Positions 23,100 to 35,133 of a stretch of DNA of 64,000 nucleotides are shown piece after piece (within the stretch, counting starts at the first letter, position 1; each line of letters begins with the position of its first letter). A program made the position numbers and the translations under genes. The DNA comes from Hofstenia miamia (lineage: Eukaryota; Xenacoelomorpha; Acoela). The DNA lies in the NCBI GenBank assembly GCA_004352715.1, contig SCFE01000007.1, positions 2,895,499 through 2,959,498 of the forward strand, given 5' to 3'. Under the pieces are notes generated by a model. The model ran no database searches. It was not told the DNA's origin and saw only the letters and a program-made list of their open reading frames with translations.

Positions 23100-24613
23100 G
23101 AAAAATGTAAAAAGCTGCATTTAATATATACTAAGTTGCACATTTATGATTAATGAAAAAAATAAAACAATATAATTTTACTATTTTAATAATGTTTAGT
23201 AAAAATCCACCTTTGTATTTTTAAAACATATATAATTTTCTACTTACTAAAATGGTTACTCTGTAATTCATGACTTAGACATTTCTTGGTGGATTCATTA
23301 AAATAAAGTAAGAAAACAAATTAAAATACTTAATAATGTATAGATTAAATTTCAATAACAATATTAATATATCACAAAGATAGGATTATAAATGACAATA
23401 AATTGCTGCTAATCACATTTTGCATTCTCACAGGTATGTTCATAAATATCATAGCAATACATACATGCAAAAAGATACCAACGCATAGAGTTGCTTCATG
23501 TGTGTTACTCTAGGATGAGTAGAACATTCATTTGCTAACGGTGGCGTAACTAGGAAAAGATGGAGAATGTGTGTTTATAAGTTCAAAAATGATTTAATCG
23601 ATTTGAAATATCATAGAATGAAATTTATTCATTAACCATGCGTCATCATGATTTATATTAAAACCTTAATGCACTTGGAATAAAGCACTATTGTACGTCG
23701 TATTTCGAAACTTGAATGTCACTTGTGTCACAAATAGACTTTGGTGACCACCTAAACAATGATATACTTTTATTCGACACTTCTTCAATTTCAAAATATG
23801 AAAACCTTTGGAAAAATTGTGCCTGAATACAAAAAAATAATGTTTTAAATTACATACAGGTCTTCAAAAAATATCAATAAGGAATAAAATACAGAAAAAA
23901 ACCTTGTTTGATGGTACAGTGTGTTTCAAAAATGCAGATTTATTTTTGTTAAATTGACTATTCATTGATTTTTTAATTTGAGGATCAAGTAACTTCATGA
24001 AGTCAAACATGTCAATAAATTTGTAGCCATTTATTGAATTGTTGTAAAAATTTAATACCTTTTCATGTAGCATATTTGGAGTAATGTTTACCAAACGTTT
24101 TAGTACGATCTTCTAAGCTTCTTTGTTCATTTGTCTTTGAGAGAACTGAGCTCATGTTAGAAACTAAACAAGGAATAAATGATTATCATGATTATAAGTA
24201 TATTAAGTTATTTTAAAGAGCTGTTTGGGATGCCTCTTGTTGAAGATTGTCTGAAGTTAATCTTGAGAATATTTCTTATGTTAACCATCAAAAAATTAAT
24301 TTAAAGACCTAGAATTTGTAAGTGAATTACAATTTCTATCTGCGAATTACAATTTTTATCTGCGAATTATGTTAGAAGTAGACATCTTTGCAATGCAAAG
24401 GCAAGATTAAAATTTTTTCAGTAATTTACACTAAATATTTTATCAGGATATAAAATTCATTACCTAGAGGTATTAAGTAAGCCTATATTTATTCTAATTG
24501 AATTTCATAACCCTTGCATATACAACTAACAATGACATTGATTTTGAAAGAATGTTGGGTTAGCTTGAAGGATTTCAGGGGTAGCCTAACTACTCCAAGC
24601 TACTCCTTTGTGT

Positions 24614-24617
<4 letters not shown>
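23100..24617. other. Intergenic sequence between U1 5' end and U2 3' end
   Basis: Contains the paralogous U1 flank at 23470-23640 and a 76-codon minus frame at 23864-24094 with no family match. Small tandem TCTGCGAATTACAATTT repeats at 24330-24370. Otherwise nothing recognised. Confidence 0.4.
23470..23640. repeat. Paralogous 5' flank of U1
   Basis: Matches 50440-50640 upstream of U3 (CTAGGAAAAG followed by GAATGTGTGTTT, then ATTCATAAACCCATGCG-like end). It shows that the U1/U3 duplication includes sequence upstream of the putative promoters. Confidence 0.5.

Positions 24618-24652
<35 letters not shown>
24618..24652. repeat. (TA)n microsatellite
   Basis: Pure TA dinucleotide run of about 35 bases. 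Translation across it produces spurious YIYIYI frames. Confidence 0.95.
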
Positions 24653-24656
<4 letters not shown>

Positions 24657-24959
24657 GTTACTAGCATGTGAAAATGTGATGCATGTTATACAGGCTATCA
24701 AATTGCATTGAGATAATATAATGTGTAGTCTAAATGTAGAGAATGAATTAATGTTAAGCTATTAATATATACCAAAATCTTTCTGCACCTAAATCTAAGT
24801 TATGAATATAAAAAAACTGTTTATTGCATATGTAAAGTAACATGATTTTTCAAAAATTCTTGACAAGAATTTATTGCAGTATATTCGAAAATGACACCAA
24901 AATCTACGTAGTCAACAAAGGTTTTGGAAGAATTTAATTTTATAAGAATTTCAAAATTT

Positions 24960-25690
24960 GTTAGATTTCATTGAAGACTCCTCCTGTGACAACGATGAAT
25001 TTTCGGCTTTCTTAACAGACAAGTTCAATGCATGAAAAAGGCAGTTCGTTGACTTTTAATCATTGTGCTAAAACTGTCTATATCTTTGTTTAGCACATGC
25101 TATTCACATATTTTGTGAGAAAATCAGTAAAGTAAACCGAATTTTTAAAAACTACGTGTTAATCGATTAGGCTTTCGGTTGGAGGAAATATTTTTTGATG
25201 AGCAGCACCAAGGCTTTTTATAGTAGGCCTTGGCAGCACTCAGGACTTTGACGTTTCTGAATGCCATGAGAACCAAGATATATACAACCTGTAAAATGAT
25301 TATTTGTGAATCCTGAAGTCAAACTCGAAATTCCTGACATCGCTTCCTACTATGAGATTGTTTTGCCGCTCTTGGAGGTCTTAAAGCAAAGCGATATATT
25401 TTACTTATTGAAGCCATGACAGATATTTTAGCCGCAAATAGTTTATTTGATTCCTGAAATAAAAAATAAAAAACTAATTGAAGGTCTAGAGAAAAACATT
25501 ATCCTCAGTGCCTACATTCACAAAATTGTCCAACCTGTTAAAAGATGAGAAAAATGGTTCATAGATTCTGTCCAACAGCATCAACAGATGTGAAATGGTT
25601 ATTTTTGTTCTACAATTGAATTTTGGCATACAATTAAAAGCATTTAATTGAAGAACATATTTCTTATAGTATGTAATTAATCAATATTTT
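24960..25690 (+). pseudogene. Probable decayed hAT transposase fragment
   Basis: Broken plus-strand frames. The clearest part is the end (about 25560-25680), where PTASTDVKWLFLFYN and KHLIEEHIS resemble the hAT C-terminal dimerisation motif (PTSSTxVERxFSxYxxIL, then LxEENL). Upstream text is too eroded to order. No termini seen. Confidence 0.4.
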
Positions 25691-25699
25691 TCACATTTT

Positions 25700-26860
25700 T
25701 TTTGCTATTATGTTCATATTATACAACTAATTCAAATTCCCTAATAATGTTTTTCAATAGTAGTGAAATCTTTAAAATTATGATTTTTTTCCAAATTACG
25801 TTGCATATTTAAAGTGTTTTATAATTAATGTCTCGCACATATTAGTCTGGGTAGTTTCGTGGCTATTTCAAAATTTCTTTTCTTCCATTCATGATGGTGG
25901 TTGAATATTTTGGCTTCTAGCTGGCAGTTTAAATGTTCCTTAATTCGAATACCAAAATGTCGTTTACTTTTACAATGTGTATAGCTTGTTACAGCTATCA
26001 CAAGTATATTTGTAGATGATGGATGAAACTAAGCATTCTGGGATTCGATCTGTGTAATTAGATAAGTATACACTTTATAAAGTTATAAAAACAAATCTAA
26101 TTTTAGATGTTGTTAATTCTACTTTGATTAACTTGATCTTTTTCTTACAAAATTGCTTATTTTCAAATTATGGTAATTTTCAATATATAATCTATGCAAT
26201 TTCTATAAACATCTCTTAAAAAACTAAATTGAACATAGTTTTCTTCAAAAAAAATCATGTTTTAGAATTAAATCCTAAATGAATTTTGCATATTGGAAAT
26301 TCTATATTTAGAATGAACTTTATAAGAACTGCAGCATAATTGTGTATTAAAACAACATACATATTGATAGATATGTGTATTACATTGTGTAATCTTCAGC
26401 TTCCCTTCTTTCGGGTTCGAAAAATTTTCGGTCCACAGCCAGAATAAAATGTCATTTTAATTTAAACTCAAAAAAATTAAATTTTACTACTCCTCCTGCC
26501 TAAAAAGATCGCGTATGAGTTTTCATTTACTAAGGTCTTGCTTAAGTCAAAGGTGTCTCACAACTACTACACCTTTAGTTTAGCTTGCGCCCAAAAAAGT
26601 TCGTTAAATTCATTGAATGTTCCTAACAAGCATTGAAGATTTCATACAGAAATTGAAGTCTCCCTAAGTTTTTTAAATCAACAAAATATAAAATTTCAAA
26701 CTTTTTTAGAAGATAAATTTTCTGGTTAAATCAATTTTCAAAATAATTTATTCATATTCTTTCAACACAGATTTTTCAGACAAGAACACACAAAATTTTC
26801 CCTCCGAACAAACACTACTGCATGCTTAATTGCATTTACTCACTAAATTTTAATAAAACC
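25700..26860. other. Unassigned AT-rich intergenic sequence
   Basis: No gene, terminal repeat or paralogous block recognised. Confidence 0.4.
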
Positions 26861-26861
26861 C

Positions 26862-27620
26862 TAATTTCTCATTGAATGAGAGATCAAGAACTTTAAGTTT
26901 TGGATCTTTTCAGCCCTAAAAATATCAGTTTATTTAAATTAATTCTACTAGGAATTTATCATAATCTTTGATAGTTTCCCAAATAATATTTAAACATTTT
27001 TAGCGCATGAACTAATGAAGATATTTGAAAACAAAAGCTAGATAATTGTCTCCTTTTTCTTATTCGTCTTAAATTCACGATTTGGCTCTGTCCCTTCGGT
27101 TCAAGAACCTCTGATGTTGTGCACGGTGTGTGCATACGCGGGACTCATACAGTTCTTCAGAAAACAAAATATTTCAGGGTAGTTGTTCCCATAGTGATTA
27201 GGTGATTAGACAGCCTCATTATCTGAACACTAGATATGGAATTAATTTGAATATGTTTACCGAAATCGGATTTCTCATTGAAAAATTATTTATTTGCATG
27301 TATTTCAGGGACGAGCACAAATCAACATTGTATAAGCGGACCCAACTCCATGGATGTGTCCATGTAAAAGGCTCTCAATATTTCTTAACATGNGAACACT
27401 AGATATGGAATTAATTTGAATATTTTTACCGAAATCGGATTTCTCATTGAAAAATTATTTGTTTGCATGTATTTCAGGGACGAGAATAAATTTTAGCACA
27501 AATCAACAATGTATAAGCGGACCCAACTCCATGGATGTGTCCATGTAAAAGGCTCTCAATATTTCTTAACATGGTTGAGTAATTTTGTTCAAAAATTTGG
27601 AGAAATCGCTAGTTAAAATA
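26862..27620. repeat. Dispersed repeat, copy 2, with internal join
   Basis: Begins CCCTAATTTCTC and ends ATAGGGTTA. It is related to 12187-12590. The middle is present twice around a single N at 27393 (27220-27392 and 27394-27590). A non-autonomous piggyBac-like element is possible, but no clean TTAA duplication is visible. Confidence 0.4.
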
Positions 27621-28019
27621 GGGTTAGGGAATTTTTTTTTAAATCATATCTTACTGAGAAGCATTAATTGACTAATGCAAATTACGATAAATAGAGTTAT
27701 ATGTAACAAACATTCAAGGGTTCTAAGCAAATCGGAATCATAATTACAATTTTCATTTTCAAAGCTTTCCCTTGAGTGGACCCCAGACAAAAAAAAATGC
27801 TAATGAGTGCATGATTATGTGTGGTGAGGCCGGGCTGACTTATTCGGTCCAGTTGGATCTGGAAAAGTTTATCACTTCCACATTTGCAGTTTATGGTATA
27901 CAAATGATATAAAATAATTTATAAATTTTACTTATGTTAGTTATTTGAATTATTTGGAAATTTAACTTACTTAAACTATATGTTCAGAATATTTATTAGT
28001 CAAAATATAGTGAATCAAA

Positions 28020-28500
28020 TTTTGTTTCTACCATTGTTGTGCAATTACTGGTAAGTCTCATAGAAATGTTGTTGGACATTTCATTAAAATTTTAAAAACA
28101 TTTATTTACACACAATTGGCACGTTATTGGAACATTCATTATGCCGCCATTTATCACATTGAATTTAAGGAACATTGCAAGAAATGTACCTTGAACTTTG
28201 GTGTAACATTCCTTTATGGATATATTATTTAAATTTCAGACATCCTGTGTCATTCCAATAAATGATAACAATGTGAGAACTTTTGTGAATTTTCTTTCAT
28301 AACATTTTTAGAAATTTTATTTCTAGATTTTAGGTCCAACATAATTTGTTAAGCTAACTGGGATGCTGTTAACGAGAGCCTTTCGTATACGTTCGAATAT
28401 TTTCCGTTGTAATTAGTATTGCATTTACTTTATTTGAAAATTGTAAAAGAATTGATTCGAAACTCTGAATGTAATACAATTGTCTAAAATAATTTTATCA
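28020..28500. repeat. Paralogous 3' flank of U2
   Basis: Matches the U4 3' flank at 57890-58440: TTTACACRCAATTGG, GAAAYGTACCT.GAAC, a CATTYCAATAA.GATAACAAT word and TTAGCTAACTGG all recur in order. U1 and U3 lack it, which supports U2-U4 pairing. Confidence 0.55.
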
Positions 28501-28530
28501 GACATTTAAAAGAGAAAATTAATAACTTTC

Positions 28531-28536
28531 TTTATT
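28531..28536 (-). terminator. U2 possible poly(A) signal AATAAA
   Basis: Minus-strand AATAAA only a few bases past the U2 stop codon. It is unusually close, so a later signal may be the one used. Confidence 0.35.
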
Positions 28537-28541
28537 TCCAT

Positions 28542-29123
28542 TTAAATCCCAATATTCTTCTCTATCACTTTAGCTTGAATGAACAACGTGTCATCCAAAA
28601 TGTGTCTATTACTTGGATCTAGAAGTTTCCTTAATTCATAAAACCTAGAGAGTCCGTTGTCAGGATTTGCCTCAGATACAGGTTTCTGAAATGATTGACA
28701 AGAATTTGATTTGAACTGGAAGACATGGTGGTTAGAAGAATTACCAGACATCAACACAAATTTAAAAATTCCTTGAAATGGCCACTTTAGAATTGCATCA
28801 TGATCTGTCTTCAAAATGCTTACATACAATGATACATGACTATCTTTGCCTTTGTCCACTCCATGAAGGAATATTCTTAGACGCATTCTGTATCCATACC
28901 TGCCACCAACAAGGAATGTGGGGGAAGCTAGTCCATTATCATTGATATTGTTTCGTTCAAATAACTCCTTGAAATTGGTAATAGCCCAAGTTAGTTCACC
29001 ATTATCGGGTTCACTTAAATAAGATGACGAAAGACAATCTGCACTGATTCCTCTGATAATGTCATTCTTAAGTGCACGATTAGATTTTTCAAGTTCGGAA
29101 ATCCTTTTCTCCAAATTTTCACA
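28542..29123 (-). CDS. U2 MATH exon of TRAF-like gene (terminal exon)
   Basis: Terminal exon of the second paralogue, 193 codons plus TAA, opening right after a CTTAG acceptor. The order is a coiled-coil tail (CENLEKRISELEKS) at about residues 1-30, then a TRAF MATH domain from about residue 40 with GELTWAITNFKELF, GYRMRLRIFLHG, DAILKWPFQGIF, SCQSFQKPVSEAN and HILDDTLFIQ. The DAxxxWPF and DDTLFI strands are hallmarks of TRAF MATH domains and argue against meprin- or BTB-type MATH proteins. AATAAA on the minus strand at 28531-28536 overlaps the region just past the stop, so the 3'UTR may be very short. The second half is close to U4 and differs from U1/U3 (GNSSNHHVF against SIPSMHHVF). Confidence 0.93.
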   Translation of the reverse strand, partial: CENLEKRISELEKSNRALKNDIIRGISADCLSSSYLSEPDNGELTWAITNFKELFERNNINDNGLASPTFLVGGRYGYRMRLRIFLHGVDKGKDSHVSLYVSILKTDHDAILKWPFQGIFKFVLMSGNSSNHHVFQFKSNSCQSFQKPVSEANPDNGLSRFYELRKLLDPSNRHILDDTLFIQAKVIEKNIGI

Positions 29124-29909
29124 CTAAGTGATTATAATTCATAATCTTTGTGTAAGGCTTCATTAAAAACATTCTTAAAAAAGTTTCTCTATTCAAATGG
29201 AAAACTAGGAAGATCTGATTTTTACATAATATCATTTTACATCAAAATTTGCGTTTGTTCAGTCTCATATATTCATCATTTTAATGGAGGACTTCTCATT
29301 GTTTGAGCATCTTAAACGTGAATAATAAAAGCAAATTTTCGTATATGCGTATGGGAGACTGAAAAGTAAACTCTCAAAGTAGTTTTCAACTTCTAATTGA
29401 TTCTTTTGAAAATAAAAACACTATCAATATAAACCAAAAAATTTCAAAACCCGGCTGAATTTTATATATACTATAAAATCCGATTGAAATTATAGCTAAA
29501 TAACTTAGTAGTATGCTTTTTATCAATTTGTGGCGGATTTATAAACATTTTGAAATATATTTTATTTGCTCTAAAATTTGCGTTTAAACTATATTTGGGG
29601 CATTCCGCATAAATGTTTTGTAGCGTAACACATTTTTGCTTATAAAAACCATAACTATGTGCCATTTAGTAAATTACACTGAGCACGTCCTAAACTTTGA
29701 TATCCGAAATATCTATGACACTATATGTCTAAATTGTAATTTATTCTTTAAACACAGAAATACGTTATACTACAGGACAGCTTATATGGAATGATCCAAT
29801 TATGCCCCTAATGCTAATTTTATTAAAGTTATTTTACAATGTGTCACTAACATACAAACATCATTTGCGAAGTATATTTCTCATTAAACTTAACATCGTA
29901 TATATACAT

Positions 29910-30510
29910 ATAAAGTCCTGATCATAAATATTGCAACACTCAACTTTTTAATGGATTTTTGAAATGATTAACTCGATAATATTGATTTATTTAGCACTTA
30001 GCTTAATTTTGACAATGGGATTCAAATTTTCACGTAAATTTTTAATCAGAAAATTAGTTTTCATCACATGCCCCTCTGAAAAAGTTTTCATAAATGTATT
30101 CTATTGTCTCAAAAATATTACCACTTAAATTTTGCTAAAATCCAATTACATTAATTGAATTTACATCAAAATTACTGATCTCATAAGCTTTTCACGAACT
30201 TACAGTATTAATAATACAAAATCTTCAGAAGTAATTCATTCACAAAATTTAGAATAAACTAAATTTTTTGACAGTGAAATAGAGTATTTCACTATAATTT
30301 GCATAGCATGCATATTTATAAAGATAGTTTTTAGGTTGCTCCTTCACACGGGTATGTAATGAAAACTAAATTTCTGATTAAAAATTTACTTGAAAATTTG
30401 AATTCACAATCTCAAATCTTATCTAAGTGCTGAACGTCAAAATTACCGTGTTAATCATGCCAGAAATCTATTGGGAAGTTGGGTGTTGCAATACTTACGA
30501 TCAGGTATAT
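29910..30510. mobile_element. Long inverted-repeat MITE, Tc1/mariner-like ends
   Basis: About 600 bp with arms of roughly 190 bp. The left arm starts CCTGATCATAAATATTGCAA at about 29917. The right arm, read backwards from about 30506, is CCTGATCGTAAGTATTGCAA and stays alignable through AGTTTTCATYACATRCCC. The arms are flanked by TATA, which fits TA target choice. There is no transposase. It sits in the U2 intron beside an N gap. Confidence 0.7.
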
Positions 30511-30519
30511 ATATATATA

Positions 30520-30690
30520 NNNNNNNNNNNNNNNNNNNNNNNNNNNNNNNNNNNNNNNNNNNNNNNNNNNNNNNNNNNNNNNNNNNNNNNNNNNNNNNNN
30601 NNNNNNNNNNNNNNNNNNNNNNNNNNNNNNNNNNNNNNNNNNNNNNNNNNNNNNNNNNNNNNNNNNNNNNNNNNNNNNNNNNNNNNNNNN
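30520..30690. other. Assembly gap (171 N) in U2 intron
   Basis: Starts within a (TA)n tract. Another (TA)n run is at 30738-30767. Confidence 0.95.
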
Positions 30691-30732
30691 AATTTGGTGT
30701 GGAATTTGTAATTTATCAATAGATTATTTATG

Positions 30733-30773
<41 letters not shown>

Positions 30774-30795
30774 AATGTAATAAATCATAAATTAC

Positions 30796-31008
30796 TTCAT
30801 TTGCAGCTCTTAAGGCAGTTTTTTCAAAAGAATCCAGCTTTGAATACATATGGATGAAGTCATTTGTTAGCACCTCTATGCAGCTTTCCAACTTCTGAAA
30901 TTCTCTTAAAAACATTTTGTAAAAATCTTTGACATCTTGCATTGTTTCACTCGAAGGAATGGGACGATATTCACTTCTTGAATGTACATCATTCTTTTTC
31001 TCATGCAT
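30796..31008 (-). CDS. U2 coiled-coil exon with probable start codon
   Basis: A 213-bp exon (71 codons) starting with ATG immediately after a TTAG acceptor and ending at GAA|GTAATT. Encoded features are a variable N-terminal ~25 residues and a conserved helical part (LREFQKLESCIEVLTNDF, then MYSKLDSFEKTALRAANE). Spliced to 29123 it gives a predicted product of about 264 residues. A (TA)n tract lies just inside the intron (30738-30767), between this exon and an assembly gap at 30520-30690. The intron therefore cannot be measured exactly. Confidence 0.84.
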
Positions 31009-32409
31009 CTAAGCAATATTTGTTAAAGGAAACTCAGTAACCAAATTTAATTATATACAAATATGCATTTGTTGTATTCGAAACTCATTACGTTCTTTAA
31101 AACAGTTAGTTTTTATCTACTTCAATGCAACCCATTTGGCTAGTAATTAATTGCGAATCAAGTAGTTAAAGTTAAGGGAAATCAGTGTGCAAAGTTCAAT
31201 TCTGATTCTTTTTGAAGTCCACACCACTGAGCTCATTATAGTTGTCATTATGCTAAAACAATATGTTTCTCAAAGTTTTAGTGTCCGCTAAGCTTGTATT
31301 TATATGGGGCATTCGGGGTCCAGACCACCTCCAATGGATGTAATCTTAATTAATAATAAATAAGTTTTTTAGGGAATGATGACTTGTATAATAAATACTA
31401 CCATTTACAGTGATTAAAATGAAATCGAAACAATTATAAATTACTTTCTATTCTGTTTCTCCCAACAATATTTCCACTATACTATTTCTCATTGTAGTAT
31501 ACATTTTTAAGCCAGTTATGGCCACAGGGTACCCAAGAAAGAATCCCGGATACGAACATGGTGTCAAGCGTCGCGGGAAGTAGGTGGTGAGATCGGCAAT
31601 CGCCACGACTATATCTTAAATTAATATGCTGGCTAATGTTATTAATTTTAAACTATGCATGCAATATTTTACAACAATTATTTTTATTTGTGATAATCCC
31701 AAACTTATATGGAATTTTTTGAAATATACAAAGAAAATACTTTCTATATGTGCAGTTAGAGCACATCCATAGTTTATAACAAAAATGATGTAGGTCTAAA
31801 ATTCAAATAATTATAATAAACTAAGTTTTAAAGTTTTCTCTTATTAATGTCCAATCACTTCCGGCTTGAAAGAAATTGATAGAAGCAAGTGAAAACTGAA
31901 CATACTTAGCGACAAAAGTATAAAAGTAATCTTTTTAGCAATTCGCACTATTGTCATGTTAAGGTTAATTCACTATGGATTGTAGAACTGTTAGATTTCT
32001 GAGAATTTGCAGCAGAATGGCGATTAAACACTTTATTCCTACATTATTCTAATGCAGCAATGAGTTGCTGGACACACTGACCAATTATATTTGATCCTGC
32101 TACAGGTAAAAATCTTTATGAAACTTCACTATATCTACAGATAGTCATAGTTATTGTATCCATAAAATTGTGGTATTTATGCAATCCATTATTTTCGTCA
32201 TTTTCTTTAACAAATGGTCCTGCTATTACTGAAAATTGTGGTTTTGAAGATCATTTAATAAAAAATTATCATAGTTGTTATTCAAGTGTCCAATAGATTC
32301 CGAGGAAACCGTAAGCATTCCCTCACAACAATGCATAGAATAATTGTAATTGTAAAGACTTATTATAACGTCATTATTCTTCTACAAAGACAAAAATGAA
32401 GCTTTCTTA
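31009..32409 (-). other. U2 inferred first intron
   Basis: Between the putative first-exon donor and the coil exon. It includes the segment 32090-32340 shared with U1 and U3. No cysteine-rich RING or TRAF zinc-finger frame was visible in it. Confidence 0.4.
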
Positions 32410-32528
32410 CCTGTGCTTGAGTTGATAAATTTCTGAATGCAGATGTAATGCGTCACATGAAAGAGTTTATATAGAATACGCTAAACTACGCGTTATGAGT
32501 AATTTTTGGTTACACTATATTGCGCAAT
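32410..32528 (-). promoter_or_regulatory. U2 putative first exon donor and promoter palindrome
   Basis: ATTGCGCAAT at 32519-32528. A possible non-coding first exon ends at CAAGCACAG|GTAAG (32411/32410). The intron to the coil exon would be about 1.4 kb. The context resembles U4 (CAAGC at the exon end) more than U1/U3. Confidence 0.48.
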
Positions 32529-32666
32529 AAGTATATACTCGAAATTTCTAGTAATACAATAAATTTGCAATGCTTGTCTACTTTCTAATGTAATTAGGGT
32601 TTCTCCAAATCTTTCCTTAGCATTTAGATACTTGTATAGTATCACGTGAAATAGTGAATATCATAC

Positions 32667-34437
32667 ATTAATGGCCAAAAGTTTGGGAACACTTTCCAAA
32701 TTTAGGAATTTTTGTATTTTACACTAAAAAACGCAATGTAGAAAAATTATAATAACACAATGTAGAAACAATATGATAACACCGTGTAGAAAGTAAATAG
32801 TTAATTCAGAAAAACTCACTAATATTTTGTATGTCCGCCATTATTGGCCAAACACGCAGCAATGCGATTTGACATTGACTCGACCAGCTTTCTACAATAA
32901 TCATCAGTAATCTCTGTGCAACATACCACCTTAATTTGCTCNCAATATGATAACACCGTGTAGAAAGTAAATAGTTAATTCAGAAAAACTCACTAATATT
33001 TTGTATGTCCGCCATTATTGGCCAAACACGCAGCAATGCGATTTGACATTGACTCGACCAGCTTTCTACAATAATCATCAGTAATCTCTGTGCACCATAC
33101 CACTTTAATTTGCTCCTTCAGATCGTCGAGTGATGTGCATTGGCGCTTCCTCAGACAGTTTTTGATGTGATGCCAGCAATTTTCTAAGACGTTGAGGTCT
33201 GGGGAGTTTCCCGGCCAGTTTTCAAGCAGCCGAAAGTCTTGTGATGCAACTTTAGGAATGTGGCAAGGAGCACCATTCTTGTTGTAGTACAGATGTTCCG
33301 CGAAGCTGCATAAACATGGGAACTTTCTCCTGAATTATTATGAGGTAGGACTTGGCTATGACTGTCTCGTTGTGAGGAACAAAATGCAAACCAGAACGCC
33401 CATTCGCAGTTATAGCACCCCAAATCATCACAGAAGGTGCTGAGCGGACAGTTTGTTGCGTGTAACATATGTTGAATCTTTGGTTTCTTGGTTCTTGAAT
33501 GTGTGGCCAGTATGAAGTAAACTGGCAAATCCTGGATTAGTCACTAAGTATTACTTGATGCCACATCTCTGGGGTGTAGTGTTGGTATTGCCTGCAGAAG
33601 TGCAACCAGTCTCGAATGTTCTTTGAAGACAATCGGGGTTTGGCTGCCGGTTTGCACGATGGAAGGTCAAAGGTAGTATTCAATCGACGCCTNTGTAACG
33701 TGTGTTGAATCTTTGGTTTCTTGGTCGTCGAACGTGTGGCCGGTATGATGTAACCTGGAAAATCTTGGATTCGTCAATAAACATTACTTGATGCCACATC
33801 TCAGGGGTGTAGTGTTGGTATTGCCTGCAGAAGTGCAACCGATCTCGAATGTTTTTTGAAGATAATCGGGGTTTGGCTGCCGTTTTGCACGATGGAAGGT
33901 CAAAGGTAGTATTAAATAGACTCCTAATTGTGCGTGTTGATAAATTCTGCACTTTATACCGCACCTAGATATGCTTTGACTTCAGAAGATGAAGAGAATG
34001 GTTGATATTGACGACGTAACAGTGAATGAGACGGTCAGTCTGAGGGGTTGTCACTTTTGGTCTTCCAGACCGCGTGCGAGAGGAAAAATTTTGCAGCTGC
34101 TGATAGCGAGTAACAATTCTGGATACCGAAGATACTGACACGCCCATTCTTACAGCTACAGCGCGATAATTGTACCCCTCCTCGGACAAGATATGAATTT
34201 GAGCACGCTTTGTTGGTGAAATTTTACTACCACGGACCATATTTCAAACTATAATCAATGATAGTGCTTTTTCAGTGAAAATGTATTGTGTGTAAATCTA
34301 AAGTTGTGTTAATTTGATTGGCTAAATGAATCTTTTGTAAATTCTAAGGAAAAATTGGGAATTCCAAGAATTTTACGAAGTTTCCTACAAACACGCTTTA
34401 GGCAAGGGACTGTTCCCAAACTTTTGGCCAGTACTTT
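32667..34437 (-). mobile_element. Tc1-like transposon, assembly-disrupted
   Basis: Inverted ends GGCCAAAAGTTTGGGAACA (left near 32679) and the complement TGTTCCCAAACTTTTGGCC (right near 34411-34429), beside TA sites. The interior carries a complete but broken Tc1-type transposase on the minus strand. Two single-N joins (32942 and 33693) are each flanked by repeated sequence that lengthens the element. Confidence 0.85.
32800..34240 (-). pseudogene. Tc1-type DDE transposase, broken
   Basis: Start MVRGSKISPTKRAQIHILSE at 34240. Next is a paired helix-turn-helix DNA-binding region (NYRAVAVRMGVSVSSVSRIV) and a GRP linker (RSGRPKVTTPQTD). A frameshift near 34020 follows, then 33680-33964 with RDRLHFCRQYQHYTPEMWHQ and the first catalytic Asp (FIDESKIF). 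Then come MIWGAIT, a decayed QQDGAPCH block and a decayed NSPDLNVLENCW block further left. The domain order and spacing fit a DD34E Tc1 enzyme. Duplicated pieces around the two single Ns and the frameshift make this version non-functional, and some of the damage may be assembly rather than mutation. Confidence 0.82.
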
Positions 34438-35133
34438 ATATGTACGTGAACATCCACTGTTATTTTATTTCATATAATTAATAAATACCGTTTAACCGAA
34501 AAATAATTAGAAAGTAGTGCAGAGGTTTGACAAAATGCATTGCAGTAAGATTTCAGTATCAGAAAATATAATTTGGTTTTCACATTAAGTAGATATTTAG
34601 TTAAAATCTTTTGAATTTTGTAAATTATGATCAGTAGACAAATCTAACACAAATATAAACATCGCAGAGATCCATGCTACTTTAATTCACTACTTAGATG
34701 ACAATTTCATGTTAGATTTTTTTTTTTGCTACTCTTTAATTCCAAGAATTTTACGAAGTTTCCTACAAATAGCATAAAACACGCTTTAGGCAAGGGACTG
34801 TTCCCAAACTTTTGGCCAGTACTGTATATGTACGTGAACATCCACTGTTATTTTATTTTTTTTGAAATAATTAATAAATACCGTTTAACCGAAAAATAAT
34901 TAGAAAGTAGTGCAGAGGTTTGACAAAATGCATTGCAGTAAGATTTCAGTATCAGAAAATATAATTTGGTTTTCACATTAAGTAGATATTTAGTTAAAAT
35001 CTTTTGAATTTTGTAAATTATGATCAGTAGACAAATCTAACACAAATATAAACATCGCAGAGATCCATGCTACTTTAATTCACTACTTAGATGACAATTT
35101 CATGTTAGATTTTTTTTTTTGCTACTCTTTAAA
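34361..35133. repeat. Tandem duplication of Tc1 right end plus flank
   Basis: The ~378-bp segment from ATTCCAAGAATTTTACG at 34361, containing the Tc1 right inverted end and about 300 bp of flank, repeats from 34739 with a 7-bp insertion (TAGCATA) and few substitutions. The second right end near 34797-34822 has no partner. Confidence 0.85.

Larger units (their letters stand above)
29124..30795 (-). other. U2 intron between coil and MATH exons
   Basis: GT/AG intron of about 1.67 kb including an N gap. Its MATH-proximal part matches the U4 intron in patches (around 29230-29340 and 29500-29600). The middle carries an inverted-repeat element listed separately at 29910-30510. Confidence 0.65.

Noticed and set aside
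23864-24094. Minus-strand frame with KSMNSQFNKNKSAFLKHT, between an AG and an AAG|GTTTTT donor-like end
   Set aside because: Could be an exon, but the frame is broken just upstream (an ATGAGCTCAG frame runs out of phase) and I see no counterpart near U2-U4.
30427-30733. Long frames across N runs and (TA)n tracts (also near 49707-50095, 52367-52773 and 56580-57064)
   Set aside because: They consist of unknown residues and YIYIYI from TA repeats. Only the parts outside the gaps with LINE motifs were kept.
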